Assembly (NCBI RefSeq): GCF_001049495.1
Contig: NZ_CDWI01000007.1
Location: 186,001 to 250,000 of the forward strand
Direction of reading: 5' to 3'
DNA from: Microbacterium sp. 3J1
GTDB lineage: Bacteria; Actinomycetota; Actinomycetes; Actinomycetales; Microbacteriaceae
DNA length: 64,000 nucleotides
The stretch's first letter is position 1. Each line of letters opens with the position of its first letter. The notes under the pieces were generated by a model, which saw only the letters and a list, made by a program, of their open reading frames with translations, did not search any database and had not been told where the DNA came from. Below, piece by piece: positions 24,614-33,562 of the stretch. The position numbers and the translations under genes were made by a program.

Positions 24614-27607
24614 TCAGCGCACGATGCGCAGCGTCCGCACCTCGAACGGCCGCAGGCGCAGCTCGCCGCCCACCCGCGCGTCGTCGATCTCGTCCTCGAT
24701 CAGCGACACCTCGCGGATCTCGCGGTGCTCGAACCCGGCCGCGACCGACCCGACAGTGCGACGTCCGAGCGCCTCGTAGACGCGCACGATGACGTCGCCC
24801 GACCCGTCGTCGGCGAGCTTGACGCCCGACACGACGATCCCCTCGCCGTCGACCGACACGAGCGGCTCGACCTCCCGTGCGCCATGGACGACGGTCGCGG
24901 GAGCGTTGAGGGCGATGCCCTCGGCGGTGGCGATGGCGGCATCCGCTCCGATCACGAGCCCCACCTCGATCTCGTGGTGACCGTGATCGGTGTCGGGGTC
25001 GGGGAACCGCGGAGCCCGCAGGAGCGAGAGCCGGACCGTGGTCGTGACGGCGTCATCCGACACCTCGCGAGCGGTGTCGTACCCGTAGATCGAGTCGTTC
25101 ACGAGCGCGACGCCGAAGTCGGGCTCGCGCACGAGCACGAAGCGGTGCATGGAGGTCTCGAACTTCGCGGCCTCCCAGCTCGTGTTCGTGTGCGTCACCC
25201 GCGACTGGTATCCGAACTGCGTCTCGGCGTCGGTGTGCGTGGCCTGGATGTCGAGCGGGAACGCGAGCTTCAGCAGCTTCTCGGTCTCGTGCCAGTCGAC
25301 GTCGTTGCGCAGCAGCACGGTGCGAGACCCCGGACGCAGCACGATCGTCTGCTCGATCGTCGACTGCGAGAACGAGCGGGAGACGGTGACGACGGCCGCG
25401 CCGTCGACGACGGATGCCGTGATCGCCGCGACGTCGGTGAGATCCTCGACGCTGTTGCGGTAGTAGCGGTCGATGTCCCACGCGTCCCACATGTTCGGGA
25501 AGTCCTGGTGCAGCTGGAACAGGTTGGCCGCACGCCCTTCGGCCACCGCGTCGCGACCGGTCCCCTTGTCGATCGCCGAGACGATGAGACCCTCGTCCGA
25601 GACGAGCACCGAGACGAGCTCGTTCTCGAGGCGCCAGCCCCCGTCTTCGCCGATGAGGGCGACGGACGACACCGCAGGCTCTTCGACGAGACCGGCACCC
25701 AATGCGCGTCCTTCGCCGACCGAGCTCGGCACGAACCGCAGAGCGTGGTCGCCCTCTCCGGCGAGGGAGCGGCGTGCGGCATCCGAGATGGCCTCCGCCG
25801 CCGACAGCACGCCGGTCAGCACCTCGACGGCCTCGCGGTGCACCCATGAGATCGAGGTGCCGGGCAGGATGTCGTGGAACTCGTGCAGCAGCACGGTCTC
25901 CCACAGCCGATCGATCTCGGCCTTCGGATACTCGGCGCCGGTGCGCACGGCATCCGTCGCCGCCCAGAGCTCGGCCTCGATGAGCGCGTGCTCCGCCCAC
26001 CGGTGCAGGGCCTTCGTCGCGTGCTGGCTGGTGAGGGTGCCGCGGTGCAGCTCGAGATAGAGCTCGCCGACCCAGACCGCCGGATTCGGGATCTCGGCGC
26101 GCGCGGCCTCGAAGAACACGTCCGGGTGCTCCCACACGACCTGCGCGCTGCCCTCGAGGTCGCCGAGCCGCCGGGCCTTGCCGGTCATCTCCCGCGTGGT
26201 GCCGCCGCCGCCGTCGCCCCAGCCGACCGGCGCGATCGACCGAGACGTCACCCGGCTCTCCTTGAACTGCCGAGACGCCTTGGCGACCTCCATGCCGCTG
26301 AGCTGCGAGTTGTAGGTGTCCATCGAGGGGAAGTGCGTGAACACCTGCGATCCGTCGATGCCCTCCCAGAGGAAGCTGTGGTGCGGGAACACGTTCTGCT
26401 GGTTCCACGAGATCTTCTGCGTGAAGAACCACTCGAAGCCGGCTCGACGCATGAGCTGCGGCAGCGCCGGCGAGTAGCCGAAGCTGTCGGGCAGCCAGAC
26501 GCCCTTCGACCGGATGCCGAACTCGCGCTCGAAGAACCGCTGTCCGTACGAGAACTGCCGCACGAGCGACTCCCCCGTGGGCATCACGGTGTCGGATTCG
26601 ACCCACATGCCGCCGAGCGGCAGGAACCGCCCCTCCGCGACCGCGGCCTTGACGCGCTCGTAGACCTCGGGACGGTGCTCCTTGAGCCACGCGTACTGCT
26701 GCGCGCTGGACATGCCGTAGAGGAAGTCCGGCTGCTCCTCGATCAGGGTCGTCATGGACGCCGAGGTGCGGGCCACCTTGCGGATCGTCTCGCGCACGGG
26801 CCACAGCCAGGCCGAGTCGATGTGCGCGTGGCCGACGGCGGAGATGCGGTGCGCGCTGGCCTCGGCCGGCGCGGCGAGCGCGGGAGCGAGCCGAGCACGG
26901 GCGTCCGGCGCGGTCTGCACGATGCGCTGCAGGTCGAGCACGTCGAGCGCATCGTCCATCGCCTGCAGGATGCGCATGCGCCGAGGTGAGGTCGCGGGCA
27001 GCTCGGCCTGAAGCTCGAACAGCACCTCGAGGTCGAGGGACAGCTCGAACACCTCCTGCTCGAAGACGGCGAGGTCGATGCGGCGGGTGCGATACAGCGG
27101 CTCGCGCGACGAGGTGCGGATGTCGCCCTCCTGCGTCGGCAGGAAGGGGTGGTAGTCGAGCAGCACGGGGTTGGCTGCCGCCTCGAGGTAGAGCTCGACC
27201 GGCTCGTCGCCGTGCGCCGCCTCGGTGATGGGCAGCCACTGGTTGCGCGGGTTGATGCTCTTGATCGGCGATCCGTCTGCCCGGTAGGCCAGCGCCTCGC
27301 ACTGGAACCCCGGCATGTTGATGTCGAATCCGAGATCGATCACGGCCTCGACCCGGCGCCCCGCCCATTCCGCGGGGACTGCGCCCGTGATCCGGAACCA
27401 GGTGGTCGACCACGCGGGCCCCCACACACTCGGCACGGATGCCGGCGCGAAGTCGAGCGCCAGGCCGTCAGCGGGGCTGATCGGCTCGCCGGGGAGCTCG
27501 TTCACCTCGATGCCCAGGGGGACGGATGCGGAGTGGATGGCCGGGCGGATGCGCTCGTTCAGGACGCGCGTGACGCGGCCGACGGTGAGCGAGGTGTCGT
27601 CATGCAT
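24614..27607 (-). CDS. GH38 alpha-mannosidase, cytosolic
   Basis: A 997-residue enzyme with the class II alpha-mannosidase layout: N-terminal beta domain, zinc-dependent catalytic barrel (about 250-560), helical middle domain and large C-terminal beta domains. The zinc ligands His262 and Asp264 (AHIDSAW), the nucleophile Asp374 (WLPDSFGY) and His578 (HEFHD) are all present. It removes alpha-linked mannose, in this family often alpha-1,3 and alpha-1,6. There is no signal peptide, so it acts on imported glycans. The ATG at 27607 has GGAGAA upstream. It is divergent from a LacI gene, with two shared operator motifs in between. Confidence 0.95.
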   Translation of the reverse strand: MHDDTSLTVGRVTRVLNERIRPAIHSASVPLGIEVNELPGEPISPADGLALDFAPASVPSVWGPAWSTTWFRITGAVPAEWAGRRVEAVIDLGFDINMPGFQCEALAYRADGSPIKSINPRNQWLPITEAAHGDEPVELYLEAAANPVLLDYHPFLPTQEGDIRTSSREPLYRTRRIDLAVFEQEVFELSLDLEVLFELQAELPATSPRRMRILQAMDDALDVLDLQRIVQTAPDARARLAPALAAPAEASAHRISAVGHAHIDSAWLWPVRETIRKVARTSASMTTLIEEQPDFLYGMSSAQQYAWLKEHRPEVYERVKAAVAEGRFLPLGGMWVESDTVMPTGESLVRQFSYGQRFFEREFGIRSKGVWLPDSFGYSPALPQLMRRAGFEWFFTQKISWNQQNVFPHHSFLWEGIDGSQVFTHFPSMDTYNSQLSGMEVAKASRQFKESRVTSRSIAPVGWGDGGGGTTREMTGKARRLGDLEGSAQVVWEHPDVFFEAARAEIPNPAVWVGELYLELHRGTLTSQHATKALHRWAEHALIEAELWAATDAVRTGAEYPKAEIDRLWETVLLHEFHDILPGTSISWVHREAVEVLTGVLSAAEAISDAARRSLAGEGDHALRFVPSSVGEGRALGAGLVEEPAVSSVALIGEDGGWRLENELVSVLVSDEGLIVSAIDKGTGRDAVAEGRAANLFQLHQDFPNMWDAWDIDRYYRNSVEDLTDVAAITASVVDGAAVVTVSRSFSQSTIEQTIVLRPGSRTVLLRNDVDWHETEKLLKLAFPLDIQATHTDAETQFGYQSRVTHTNTSWEAAKFETSMHRFVLVREPDFGVALVNDSIYGYDTAREVSDDAVTTTVRLSLLRAPRFPDPDTDHGHHEIEVGLVIGADAAIATAEGIALNAPATVVHGAREVEPLVSVDGEGIVVSGVKLADDGSGDVIVRVYEALGRRTVGSVAAGFEHREIREVSLIEDEIDDARVGGELRLRPFEVRTLRIVR

Positions 27608-27691
27608 GGTCTGGTTCTCCGGGCTCGACGGTGAGGGGTTGTGCCTGACGCGCGCCCGAGGGGAGGACGGCGTGAACAATGCTATCGGATT

Positions 27692-27708
27692 TACTAAAGC
27701 GATCTAGC
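27692..27708 (-). promoter_or_regulatory. LacI-type operator 1 of the mannoside regulon
   Basis: On the minus strand: GCTAGATCGCTTTAGTA. It matches the five-copy motif ACTANANCGCTTTAGCA at most positions and lies in the GH38/LacI divergent region. Confidence 0.65.
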
Positions 27709-27743
27709 TGACGATCTCCAGGCGTGTTCTGCTGCTTCCGGGC

Positions 27744-27760
27744 GGCTAAATCGATCAAGT
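27744..27760 (-). promoter_or_regulatory. LacI-type operator 2, overlapping the LacI promoter
   Basis: On the minus strand: ACTTGATCGATTTAGCC, the most divergent of the five copies. It ends on the first base of TAGGGT (27760-27765), the probable -10 element of the LacI gene, so it would give autorepression. Confidence 0.6.
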
Positions 27761-27772
27761 AGGGTGAAGCCC

Positions 27773-28801
27773 ATGACTTCGGGGAAACGCGTCACCATCG
27801 CGGACATCGCGCGTATGGCCGGCGTCTCACCGGGAGCCGTCTCCTTCGCTCTCAACGGCCGCCCCGGCGTGAGCGAGGAGACCCGCCAGCGCATCCTCTC
27901 GATCGTGGAGGAGAACCACTGGCAGCCGAGCTCCGCGGCCCGCGCCCTCGTCGGCGCCCGCGCGAACACCGTCGGCTTCGCGCTCGCGCGCCCCGCACGC
28001 TCGCTCGGCTCGGAGGCCTTCTTCACCGACCTCATCGCCGGCATCGAGTCGCGCCTGTCCGAGAGCAAGGTCAGCCTGCAGCTGCGCCTGGTCGCCGACA
28101 TCGGCGAGGAGATGGAGGTGCACCGGCAGTGGCGGTCGTCCACCCAGGTCGACGGCATCATCCTCATCGACCCGCGCGACGACGACCCCCGCAGCGATCG
28201 CATCGCGGCTCTCGACGCCCGCGCGGTGATGATCGGCTCGAAGCCGTCACCCGAGGGCGCCGTGCCCAGCGTCTGGATCGCCGACGACGAGGTGGCCGAG
28301 ACGCTCTTCTCCTACCTCGCAGCCCTCGGGCACACGCGCATCGCCTACGTCGCCGGCCCGGCCGAGCTCGAGCACACCCGCCTGCGGGCCGAGGTGCTGC
28401 GCGGCATGGAGGCCGACGGGGTCTCCGGCGAGATCATCACCACCGACTTCTCCCCCGCGCGGGCGTCGGCTGTGACGCGGTCGCTCCTCTCGGCACGCCT
28501 TCGCCCGACCGCGATCGTCTACGACAACGACGTGATGGCCGTGGCGGGCCTGCGAGTCGCTCAGGAGATGGGACGCTCGGTTCCGCGCGACGTCTCGATC
28601 GCCTCCTTCGACGACTCCGTCATCGCAGGACTCATCAATCCGTCGATCACCGCGATGACCCGGGACACGTTCGAGCTGGGCGAGCAGGCGGCCACGCTGC
28701 TGCTGCAGCAGATCGTGGCCGGGGCGAACCTGCCCAGCGCCCAGGGTCCGACTCCGACTCTCACCGCCCGCGAGAGCACTGCTCCGCCGGCGGCCTCCTG
28801 A
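27773..28801 (+). CDS. LacI-family repressor of the N-glycan/mannoside locus
   Basis: A 342-residue repressor. Residues 6-50 are the LacI HTH and hinge (VTIADIARMAGVSPGAVSFAL), followed by a periplasmic-binding-protein-like sensor domain. The ATG at 27773 is seven bases after TAGGGT, suggesting a leaderless start; a GTG at 27764 would add three residues. It sits between the GH38 gene and the GH5 gene. Five copies of a shared 17-bp motif at the promoters of this block make it the likely regulator; the inducer would be a mannose-containing sugar. Confidence 0.92.
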   Translation: MTSGKRVTIADIARMAGVSPGAVSFALNGRPGVSEETRQRILSIVEENHWQPSSAARALVGARANTVGFALARPARSLGSEAFFTDLIAGIESRLSESKVSLQLRLVADIGEEMEVHRQWRSSTQVDGIILIDPRDDDPRSDRIAALDARAVMIGSKPSPEGAVPSVWIADDEVAETLFSYLAALGHTRIAYVAGPAELEHTRLRAEVLRGMEADGVSGEIITTDFSPARASAVTRSLLSARLRPTAIVYDNDVMAVAGLRVAQEMGRSVPRDVSIASFDDSVIAGLINPSITAMTRDTFELGEQAATLLLQQIVAGANLPSAQGPTPTLTARESTAPPAAS

Positions 28802-28874
28802 CGACGCCCGAACCGTGCTCGGCACCGCCGTCAGTCGTGCGCCGCGCTGCCGTGCGTCGTGCGCGGCGCCGCCG

Positions 28875-30185
28875 TCAGTCGGCGACGACGGTGTTGACCG
28901 AGCCGTACGGGTCGACCTCGTCCGCCGCCACGTCGGGGCGGATCAGCCGGCGGATGCCGCGCTCCGCGAGCTGCCCCGGATCGAGAGCCGCCGTCGATGT
29001 GACGAAGGCGGGATCCTCGCCGGCCGAGCAGGCATCCACCCAGGCCTGGAACACGGCGCCGCCGGGGCTGAGTGCGGCCCGGCTCACCGGCACGTCGCGC
29101 TCGTCGACGTCGACCACGATCGCGGTCTCGCGCACGGGCGCGGCGGTGCGCTCGCGCAGCTCGGGGATCAGCTCTGCGAACCGCCGCCCGAGAGGTTTGG
29201 CCGCGCCGCTCTGGTCGATGAGGCCGAGCGAGTACTCCAGCTCGGGGAAGTCGCCGAGCTCCCTGCTCACGTCGTGCGAGCACCACCACGTCACACCCCA
29301 GAGGTTCTCGGTGCGAAGGGCCGACCGCAGGGTCGCCTCGAGGAAGCCGGGCATCTCGCTCTCGTCGAGGCAGTTCGACGGAGCCCCGACCTCCTGCAGC
29401 CAGATCGGTCGTCCATGATCGGTCGCGAAGGCGCGCGAGAGCTCGATGAGGTACTCGGCGTGACGGTCGGCAGCGACGGAGCGTCCGTCGTAGCGCTGCG
29501 CGGTGCCGTTGAAGATCCACGAGTGGATCGTCGTCATGGCGCCCAATCGAGAGGCGTGAGCCGGGGCGAAGCCGTGACCGTCCATGTACCAGACCGCGTC
29601 GTACTCGCTGTGGACATGAGGGAGTCCGGGAGCCGCCCTCTCGGCGGCGTCGAGCAGCGACCCGATCCACTGCCCGGCCTCGTCGACCGTGACCGGCCAG
29701 GGCGACGGATGCGTGTGCGCCGAGAACTGGTTCGTCTCGTTGCCGAGCGTCAGCCCGAGGAAGTTCGGGGCATCGCGCAGCGCGCCCGCGAGCCTCTCGA
29801 CGAGCGCGACCTGACCGCTCAGCGCCTTCGGGTCGGTGAACATGTTGCGGTCATGCCATGTGTAGAGCCACGAGGGCACGAAGTCGAAGCTCGACAGATG
29901 TCCCTGGATCACGTCGACGCTCGCATCGAGGTCGAACTCCGCGGCGATGTCGACCATCGCGCGGACGTCGTCGACGGCCTTGCTGCGGATCAGCGTGCGG
30001 TTGGGCTGAAGCACGGTCCACAGCGGGAAGACCCGCACATGGTCGAGCCCCAGCTCGGCGAGAGCCGCGAAGTCGCGCCGCACGTCATCGGGGGTGAAGT
30101 CGAGCCAGGAGTGCATCCAGTCCTTCGACGGCGTGTAGTTCGCCCCGAATCTCAGGCGAGCATCGAGAGCGCGGCGCTGCGTCAT
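28875..30185 (-). CDS. GH5-type glycosidase, probable Man-beta-1,4-GlcNAc mannosidase (GH5_18-like)
   Basis: A 436-residue (beta/alpha)8 enzyme of clan GH-A. The acid/base Glu150 lies in [10 protein letters not shown] and the nucleophile Glu265 in [10 protein letters not shown]. The opening [19 protein letters not shown] resembles, as I recall it, the GH5_18 beta-mannosidases that bifidobacteria use on the N-glycan core. No signal peptide is present, so it would act inside the cell on the last disaccharide. AAAGG lies nine bases before the ATG at 30185. Its promoter has TATAGT embedded in a copy of the LacI motif. Subfamily placement is from memory and context; another beta-mannosidase or mannanase activity is possible. 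Confidence 0.82.
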   Translation of the reverse strand: MTQRRALDARLRFGANYTPSKDWMHSWLDFTPDDVRRDFAALAELGLDHVRVFPLWTVLQPNRTLIRSKAVDDVRAMVDIAAEFDLDASVDVIQGHLSSFDFVPSWLYTWHDRNMFTDPKALSGQVALVERLAGALRDAPNFLGLTLGNETNQFSAHTHPSPWPVTVDEAGQWIGSLLDAAERAAPGLPHVHSEYDAVWYMDGHGFAPAHASRLGAMTTIHSWIFNGTAQRYDGRSVAADRHAEYLIELSRAFATDHGRPIWLQEVGAPSNCLDESEMPGFLEATLRSALRTENLWGVTWWCSHDVSRELGDFPELEYSLGLIDQSGAAKPLGRRFAELIPELRERTAAPVRETAIVVDVDERDVPVSRAALSPGGAVFQAWVDACSAGEDPAFVTSTAALDPGQLAERGIRRLIRPDVAADEVDPYGSVNTVVAD

Positions 30186-30233
30186 GTGTGCGGACCTTTC
30201 CGACAGAGCCCTCCGACGAGGACATGTCGCACC

Positions 30234-30250
30234 ACTATAACGCTTGAGCA
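30234..30250 (-). promoter_or_regulatory. LacI-type operator 3 and -10 element of the GH5 gene
   Basis: Plus strand: ACTATAACGCTTGAGCA. Its first six bases are, on the minus strand, TATAGT, a good -10 element about 48 bases before the GH5 start codon. Repressor binding here would block the promoter. Confidence 0.75.
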
Positions 30251-30303
30251 AGACGGTGCACGCAGAGATTCCTTGCCCTCGCCTGAAGCACGACCGACCG
30301 CTC

Positions 30304-30350
30304 TTGACACGAGCAGAATCGGATGGTTTCATCTGCTAAAGCGTTGTAGT
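30304..30350 (+). promoter_or_regulatory. Promoter of the glycan importer operon with LacI-type operator 4
   Basis: TTGACA at 30304-30309, a 17-base spacer, then TTTCAT at 30327-30332. The operator TGCTAAAGCGTTGTAGT follows at 30334-30350 and would cover the transcription start. Its reverse complement, ACTACAACGCTTTAGCA, is the best match to the motif. Confidence 0.8.
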
Positions 30351-30398
30351 CCACGAGTGTGGACCCCCGCCAATCGCCCGCCTCGAGGAAGAAGCACG

Positions 30399-31700
30399 AT
30401 GAGAGTTCCCGCACGCAGTGTCGCTCTGGCAACATTCACGATCGGCGCCCTGGCGCTCGCCGGCTGCACCGGAGGCGGTGCCGCATCCGAGGCCGGAGGG
30501 CCGATCGACACCTCCGGCGAGCTGAGCGGAACCATCCAGTTCCAGACCTGGTCGCTGAAGAACGAGAAGTTCACCCCGTACTTCGAGGATCTCATCGACG
30601 CGTTCGAGAAGGAGCACCCCGACGTCACGGTCGAGTGGCTCGACCAGCCGGGAGACGGCTACCAGGAGAAGATCCTCAGCCAGGCGAACGCCGACACCCT
30701 GCCCGACGTGCTGAACCTGCCGCCGGACATCGCCTACCCGCTGGTCGCCGCCGGAAAGCTGGTCGACCTCGAGACGGCCGACCCCGACCTGAAGTCCTCG
30801 TACAACGCGGGCGCATGGGACGCGTACAGCCAGTACCCCGGCGTCGAGGGCACCTACGGCCTGCCGTGGTACCTCTCGAGCGACGCCTCGTGGTGGAACC
30901 TCGCCCAGCTCGCGCCCTACGGCGTCACCGAGGAGAACCTCCCGACCACCGTCGACGAGCTGCTCACCCTCGCGCAGGACGTCGCCACCGAATCCGGCGG
31001 CAAGGTCCAGCTGCTGTCCTCGATCCCCGCTCTCGACACCTTCACGTCGGCGGGCATGGAGGTCATCAACGACGAGGGCGAGTTCGACTTCAACACCGGA
31101 GAGGCCGCCGCCATCATCGAGAAGTACGCCGACGCCTACGCCGCGGGTGCGATGCCGGCGGAGGCGCTGACCGGAGACTACGGCGGGAACGCCGAGGCGT
31201 ACATCCAGGAGAAGGTCGCTTTCACCACCGGCGGCACGGGCTTCACGACCGACCTCGCGAAAGACGCTCCCGCACTGCTGGAGAGCACGGTCGCCACGCA
31301 GCGACTCGGCATCCCGCCGCTCTACGTGCAGGGCCTCAACGTCTCGGCCGACTCCGACAACAAGGAGGCCGCCCTCGCCTTCGCCGAGTTCGCGACGAAC
31401 GAGGAGAACCAGGTGGCCTTCTCGACGCTCGCGGTCGGCACGGCTCCCGGGACCTCGGACGGAGGCGACGCGGTCGTCGAGAACATCTCGGCATCGGTGA
31501 CCGACGAGAAGCAGCTCGCCGCGATCGACACCGTGTTCACCGCGATGGAGGACGCCAAGGCCATCCCGTTCCAGTGGACGTCGGACATGGCGACGTACAT
31601 GATCCAGCAGATCGCGCTCGCCGTCAACGGCGAGGCCGACGCGCAGGAGCAGCTCGACAAGATCGTCGAGTACGCCAACGCGAACCGCGTGGACCAGTAA
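30399..31700 (+). CDS. ABC sugar importer (CUT1), substrate-binding lipoprotein
   Basis: A 433-residue family 1 extracellular solute-binding protein. The signal peptide ends in the lipobox LAGC (Cys at about residue 23), so it is anchored to the outer face of the membrane. The mature part shows the GTIQFQTWS opening typical of oligosaccharide binders. GAGGAAG lies upstream of the ATG at 30399. First gene of the operon with two permeases and the GH92 gene; context suggests it binds glycans released by the EndoH-like enzyme. No ATPase gene is nearby, so a shared MsiK-type ATPase is probably used. Confidence 0.93.
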   Translation: MRVPARSVALATFTIGALALAGCTGGGAASEAGGPIDTSGELSGTIQFQTWSLKNEKFTPYFEDLIDAFEKEHPDVTVEWLDQPGDGYQEKILSQANADTLPDVLNLPPDIAYPLVAAGKLVDLETADPDLKSSYNAGAWDAYSQYPGVEGTYGLPWYLSSDASWWNLAQLAPYGVTEENLPTTVDELLTLAQDVATESGGKVQLLSSIPALDTFTSAGMEVINDEGEFDFNTGEAAAIIEKYADAYAAGAMPAEALTGDYGGNAEAYIQEKVAFTTGGTGFTTDLAKDAPALLESTVATQRLGIPPLYVQGLNVSADSDNKEAALAFAEFATNEENQVAFSTLAVGTAPGTSDGGDAVVENISASVTDEKQLAAIDTVFTAMEDAKAIPFQWTSDMATYMIQQIALAVNGEADAQEQLDKIVEYANANRVDQ

Positions 31701-31703
31701 GCC

Positions 31704-32630
31704 ATGAGCGCGGACACCAGCATCCGAAGCCGGAGGACGACCATGCGATCGCACAAGTGGTTCACCCCCTGGCTGCTCCTCGGCCCCGCCGTCATCTGGG
31801 TGCTGGTGTTCGCGCTGTGGCCGTTCCTCAACACCGTGTTCCTGAGCTTCACCGACGCACGGCCTCTGCGGACGCCGGAGTTCGTCGGCGGGGCGAACTA
31901 CGAGCGGATGTTCGGCGACGAGATGTTCTGGAACGCGCTCACGACCTGCATCATCTACGTGGTCGTCTGCGTGCCCCTCCTCACGATCCTTCCGCTGCTG
32001 CTCGCGCTGCTCGTCCAGAAGAAGCTCCCGGGCATCTCGTTCTTCCGCACCACCTTCTACTTCCCGGTGATCGCGTCGGTGGTCGTCGTCGCCCTGATCT
32101 GGACGTGGCTTTTCGACAGCCGAGGGATCATCAACCAGACGCTCGAGTTCCTCGGGCTGGTCGACAGGCCGATGGCGTTCCTCGTCGATCGGTGGCTGCT
32201 GCTCGGCTGCGCCATCCTCCTCACCGTGTGGAAGGGCCTGGGCTACTACATGGTCGTGTACCTCGCCGCCCTCGGAAACGTCGGCAAGGAGCTGCACGAG
32301 GCGGCGATGCTCGACGGCGCCGGGTCGTTCCGTCGATTCCTCTCGGTCACCATCCCGTCCGTGCGCGGTGCCATGCTCCTCATCGCCGTCCTCATCGCGG
32401 TCTCGGCGATGAGGGTGTTCGCCGAGCTCGACGTGCTCTCCAAGAGCACGGGCGGCCCCGGCGGCTACGACATGTCCCTCGTGATGCTGATCCGCCAGGT
32501 CGGCTCCGGCCTGAACGGCAACATCGGATACGCGTCCGCGATCAGCGTCGCCCTGTTCCTGCTCACTCTCATCCCGCTGGCCGCGATCGCCTTCATGAAT
32601 CGCGAGAAGAAGGCGAAGGTCTCCGCATGA
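31704..32630 (+). CDS. ABC sugar importer permease (MalF-like)
   Basis: A 308-residue CUT1 permease with six transmembrane helices and the cytoplasmic EAA loop (EAAMLDGAGSFRRFLSVTIP) that docks on the ATPase. It follows the binding-protein gene after three bases and overlaps the next permease by four bases (ATGA). Confidence 0.94.
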   Translation: MSADTSIRSRRTTMRSHKWFTPWLLLGPAVIWVLVFALWPFLNTVFLSFTDARPLRTPEFVGGANYERMFGDEMFWNALTTCIIYVVVCVPLLTILPLLLALLVQKKLPGISFFRTTFYFPVIASVVVVALIWTWLFDSRGIINQTLEFLGLVDRPMAFLVDRWLLLGCAILLTVWKGLGYYMVVYLAALGNVGKELHEAAMLDGAGSFRRFLSVTIPSVRGAMLLIAVLIAVSAMRVFAELDVLSKSTGGPGGYDMSLVMLIRQVGSGLNGNIGYASAISVALFLLTLIPLAAIAFMNREKKAKVSA

Positions 32631-33562
32631 GCACTCTCAGCCCGCCCCGGATCGACGACGATCGTCGCCCCGACGAGCAGCCCGCTCCCCCCGCGCGCGA
32701 GCGCATCTTCCGCCGCCGCGGCTCGGGAGACTTCAGCACGCCGACGCTCGGCGGCCTCATCGGCCGATACGCTCTCCTGCTGCTCGTGCTGGTGCTCGTC
32801 ATCGGCCCCTTCGTCTGGCAGCTCTCGACCTCGTTCAAGGGGCCGCAGGAGAACATCTACTCCTTCCCGCCGAACCTCATCCCCCGCGAGCCGACGTTGC
32901 AGAACTACGTCACCGTCGCCGACATCGTCCCGGTGTATCTGTACGCCTGGCACTCGCTGCTCGTCTCGGTCGGCACGGTCGTCAGCAACGTCGTGCTCGC
33001 GACCTTGGCCGGCTACGCGCTCGGATGCATGCGGTTCCGCGGCAAGTGGATCGTGATGGCCATCCTGCTGTCGACCCTGCTGTTCCCGGGCGAGGTCACC
33101 GTGACGAGCAACTTCCTCACCATCCGCGCTCTCGGACTCGCCGACACACTCTGGGGCGTGTTCCTGCCCGGCGCCATCAGCGCGATGAACGTGCTGCTCG
33201 TCGCGACCGCCTGCCGCATGATCCCGAAGGACGTCCTCGACGCCGCGACCGTCGACGGCGCCACGACGTGGCAGCGGATCCGCCACATCGTGTGGCCCAA
33301 CATCCGCGGCATGGTCTCGGTGGTCGCGATCTTCGCCTTCATCGGCGCATGGGACGACTACCTCTGGCCCCTCATCGTGCTCTCGGACCCCGCCAAGTAC
33401 ACGCTCACCGTGGGGATGGCGTACTTGAACAGCAGCTTCTCCGTCGACCCGCGTCTCATCGCGGCCGGCACCATGATCGCGTTGGTGCCGATCGTGATCA
33501 TGTTCTCGTTCACGCAGCGCTTCTTCTTCAGGGGCGTGCAGGAGGGTGCCGTCAAGGGGTGA
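32627..33562 (+). CDS. ABC sugar importer permease (MalG-like)
   Basis: A 311-residue CUT1 permease with a disordered N-terminal tail of about 45 residues, six helices and the EAA-type loop DAATVDGATTWQRIRHIVWP. The start overlaps the preceding stop and the stop overlaps the GH92 start (GTGA), so importer and GH92 enzyme are made from one coupled message. Confidence 0.94.
   Translation: MSTLSPPRIDDDRRPDEQPAPPARERIFRRRGSGDFSTPTLGGLIGRYALLLLVLVLVIGPFVWQLSTSFKGPQENIYSFPPNLIPREPTLQNYVTVADIVPVYLYAWHSLLVSVGTVVSNVVLATLAGYALGCMRFRGKWIVMAILLSTLLFPGEVTVTSNFLTIRALGLADTLWGVFLPGAISAMNVLLVATACRMIPKDVLDAATVDGATTWQRIRHIVWPNIRGMVSVVAIFAFIGAWDDYLWPLIVLSDPAKYTLTVGMAYLNSSFSVDPRLIAAGTMIALVPIVIMFSFTQRFFFRGVQEGAVKG

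Noticed and set aside
28823..28885. Direct repeats of CCGCCGTCAGTCG around the convergent LacI and GH5 gene ends
   Set aside because: Two short imperfect copies, one of them overlapping the GH5 stop region; too little to call an attachment site or element.
30186..30398. Possible riboswitch in the leader of the importer operon
   Set aside because: The predicted transcription start leaves only about 60 bases of leader, with an operator and no conserved aptamer pattern.
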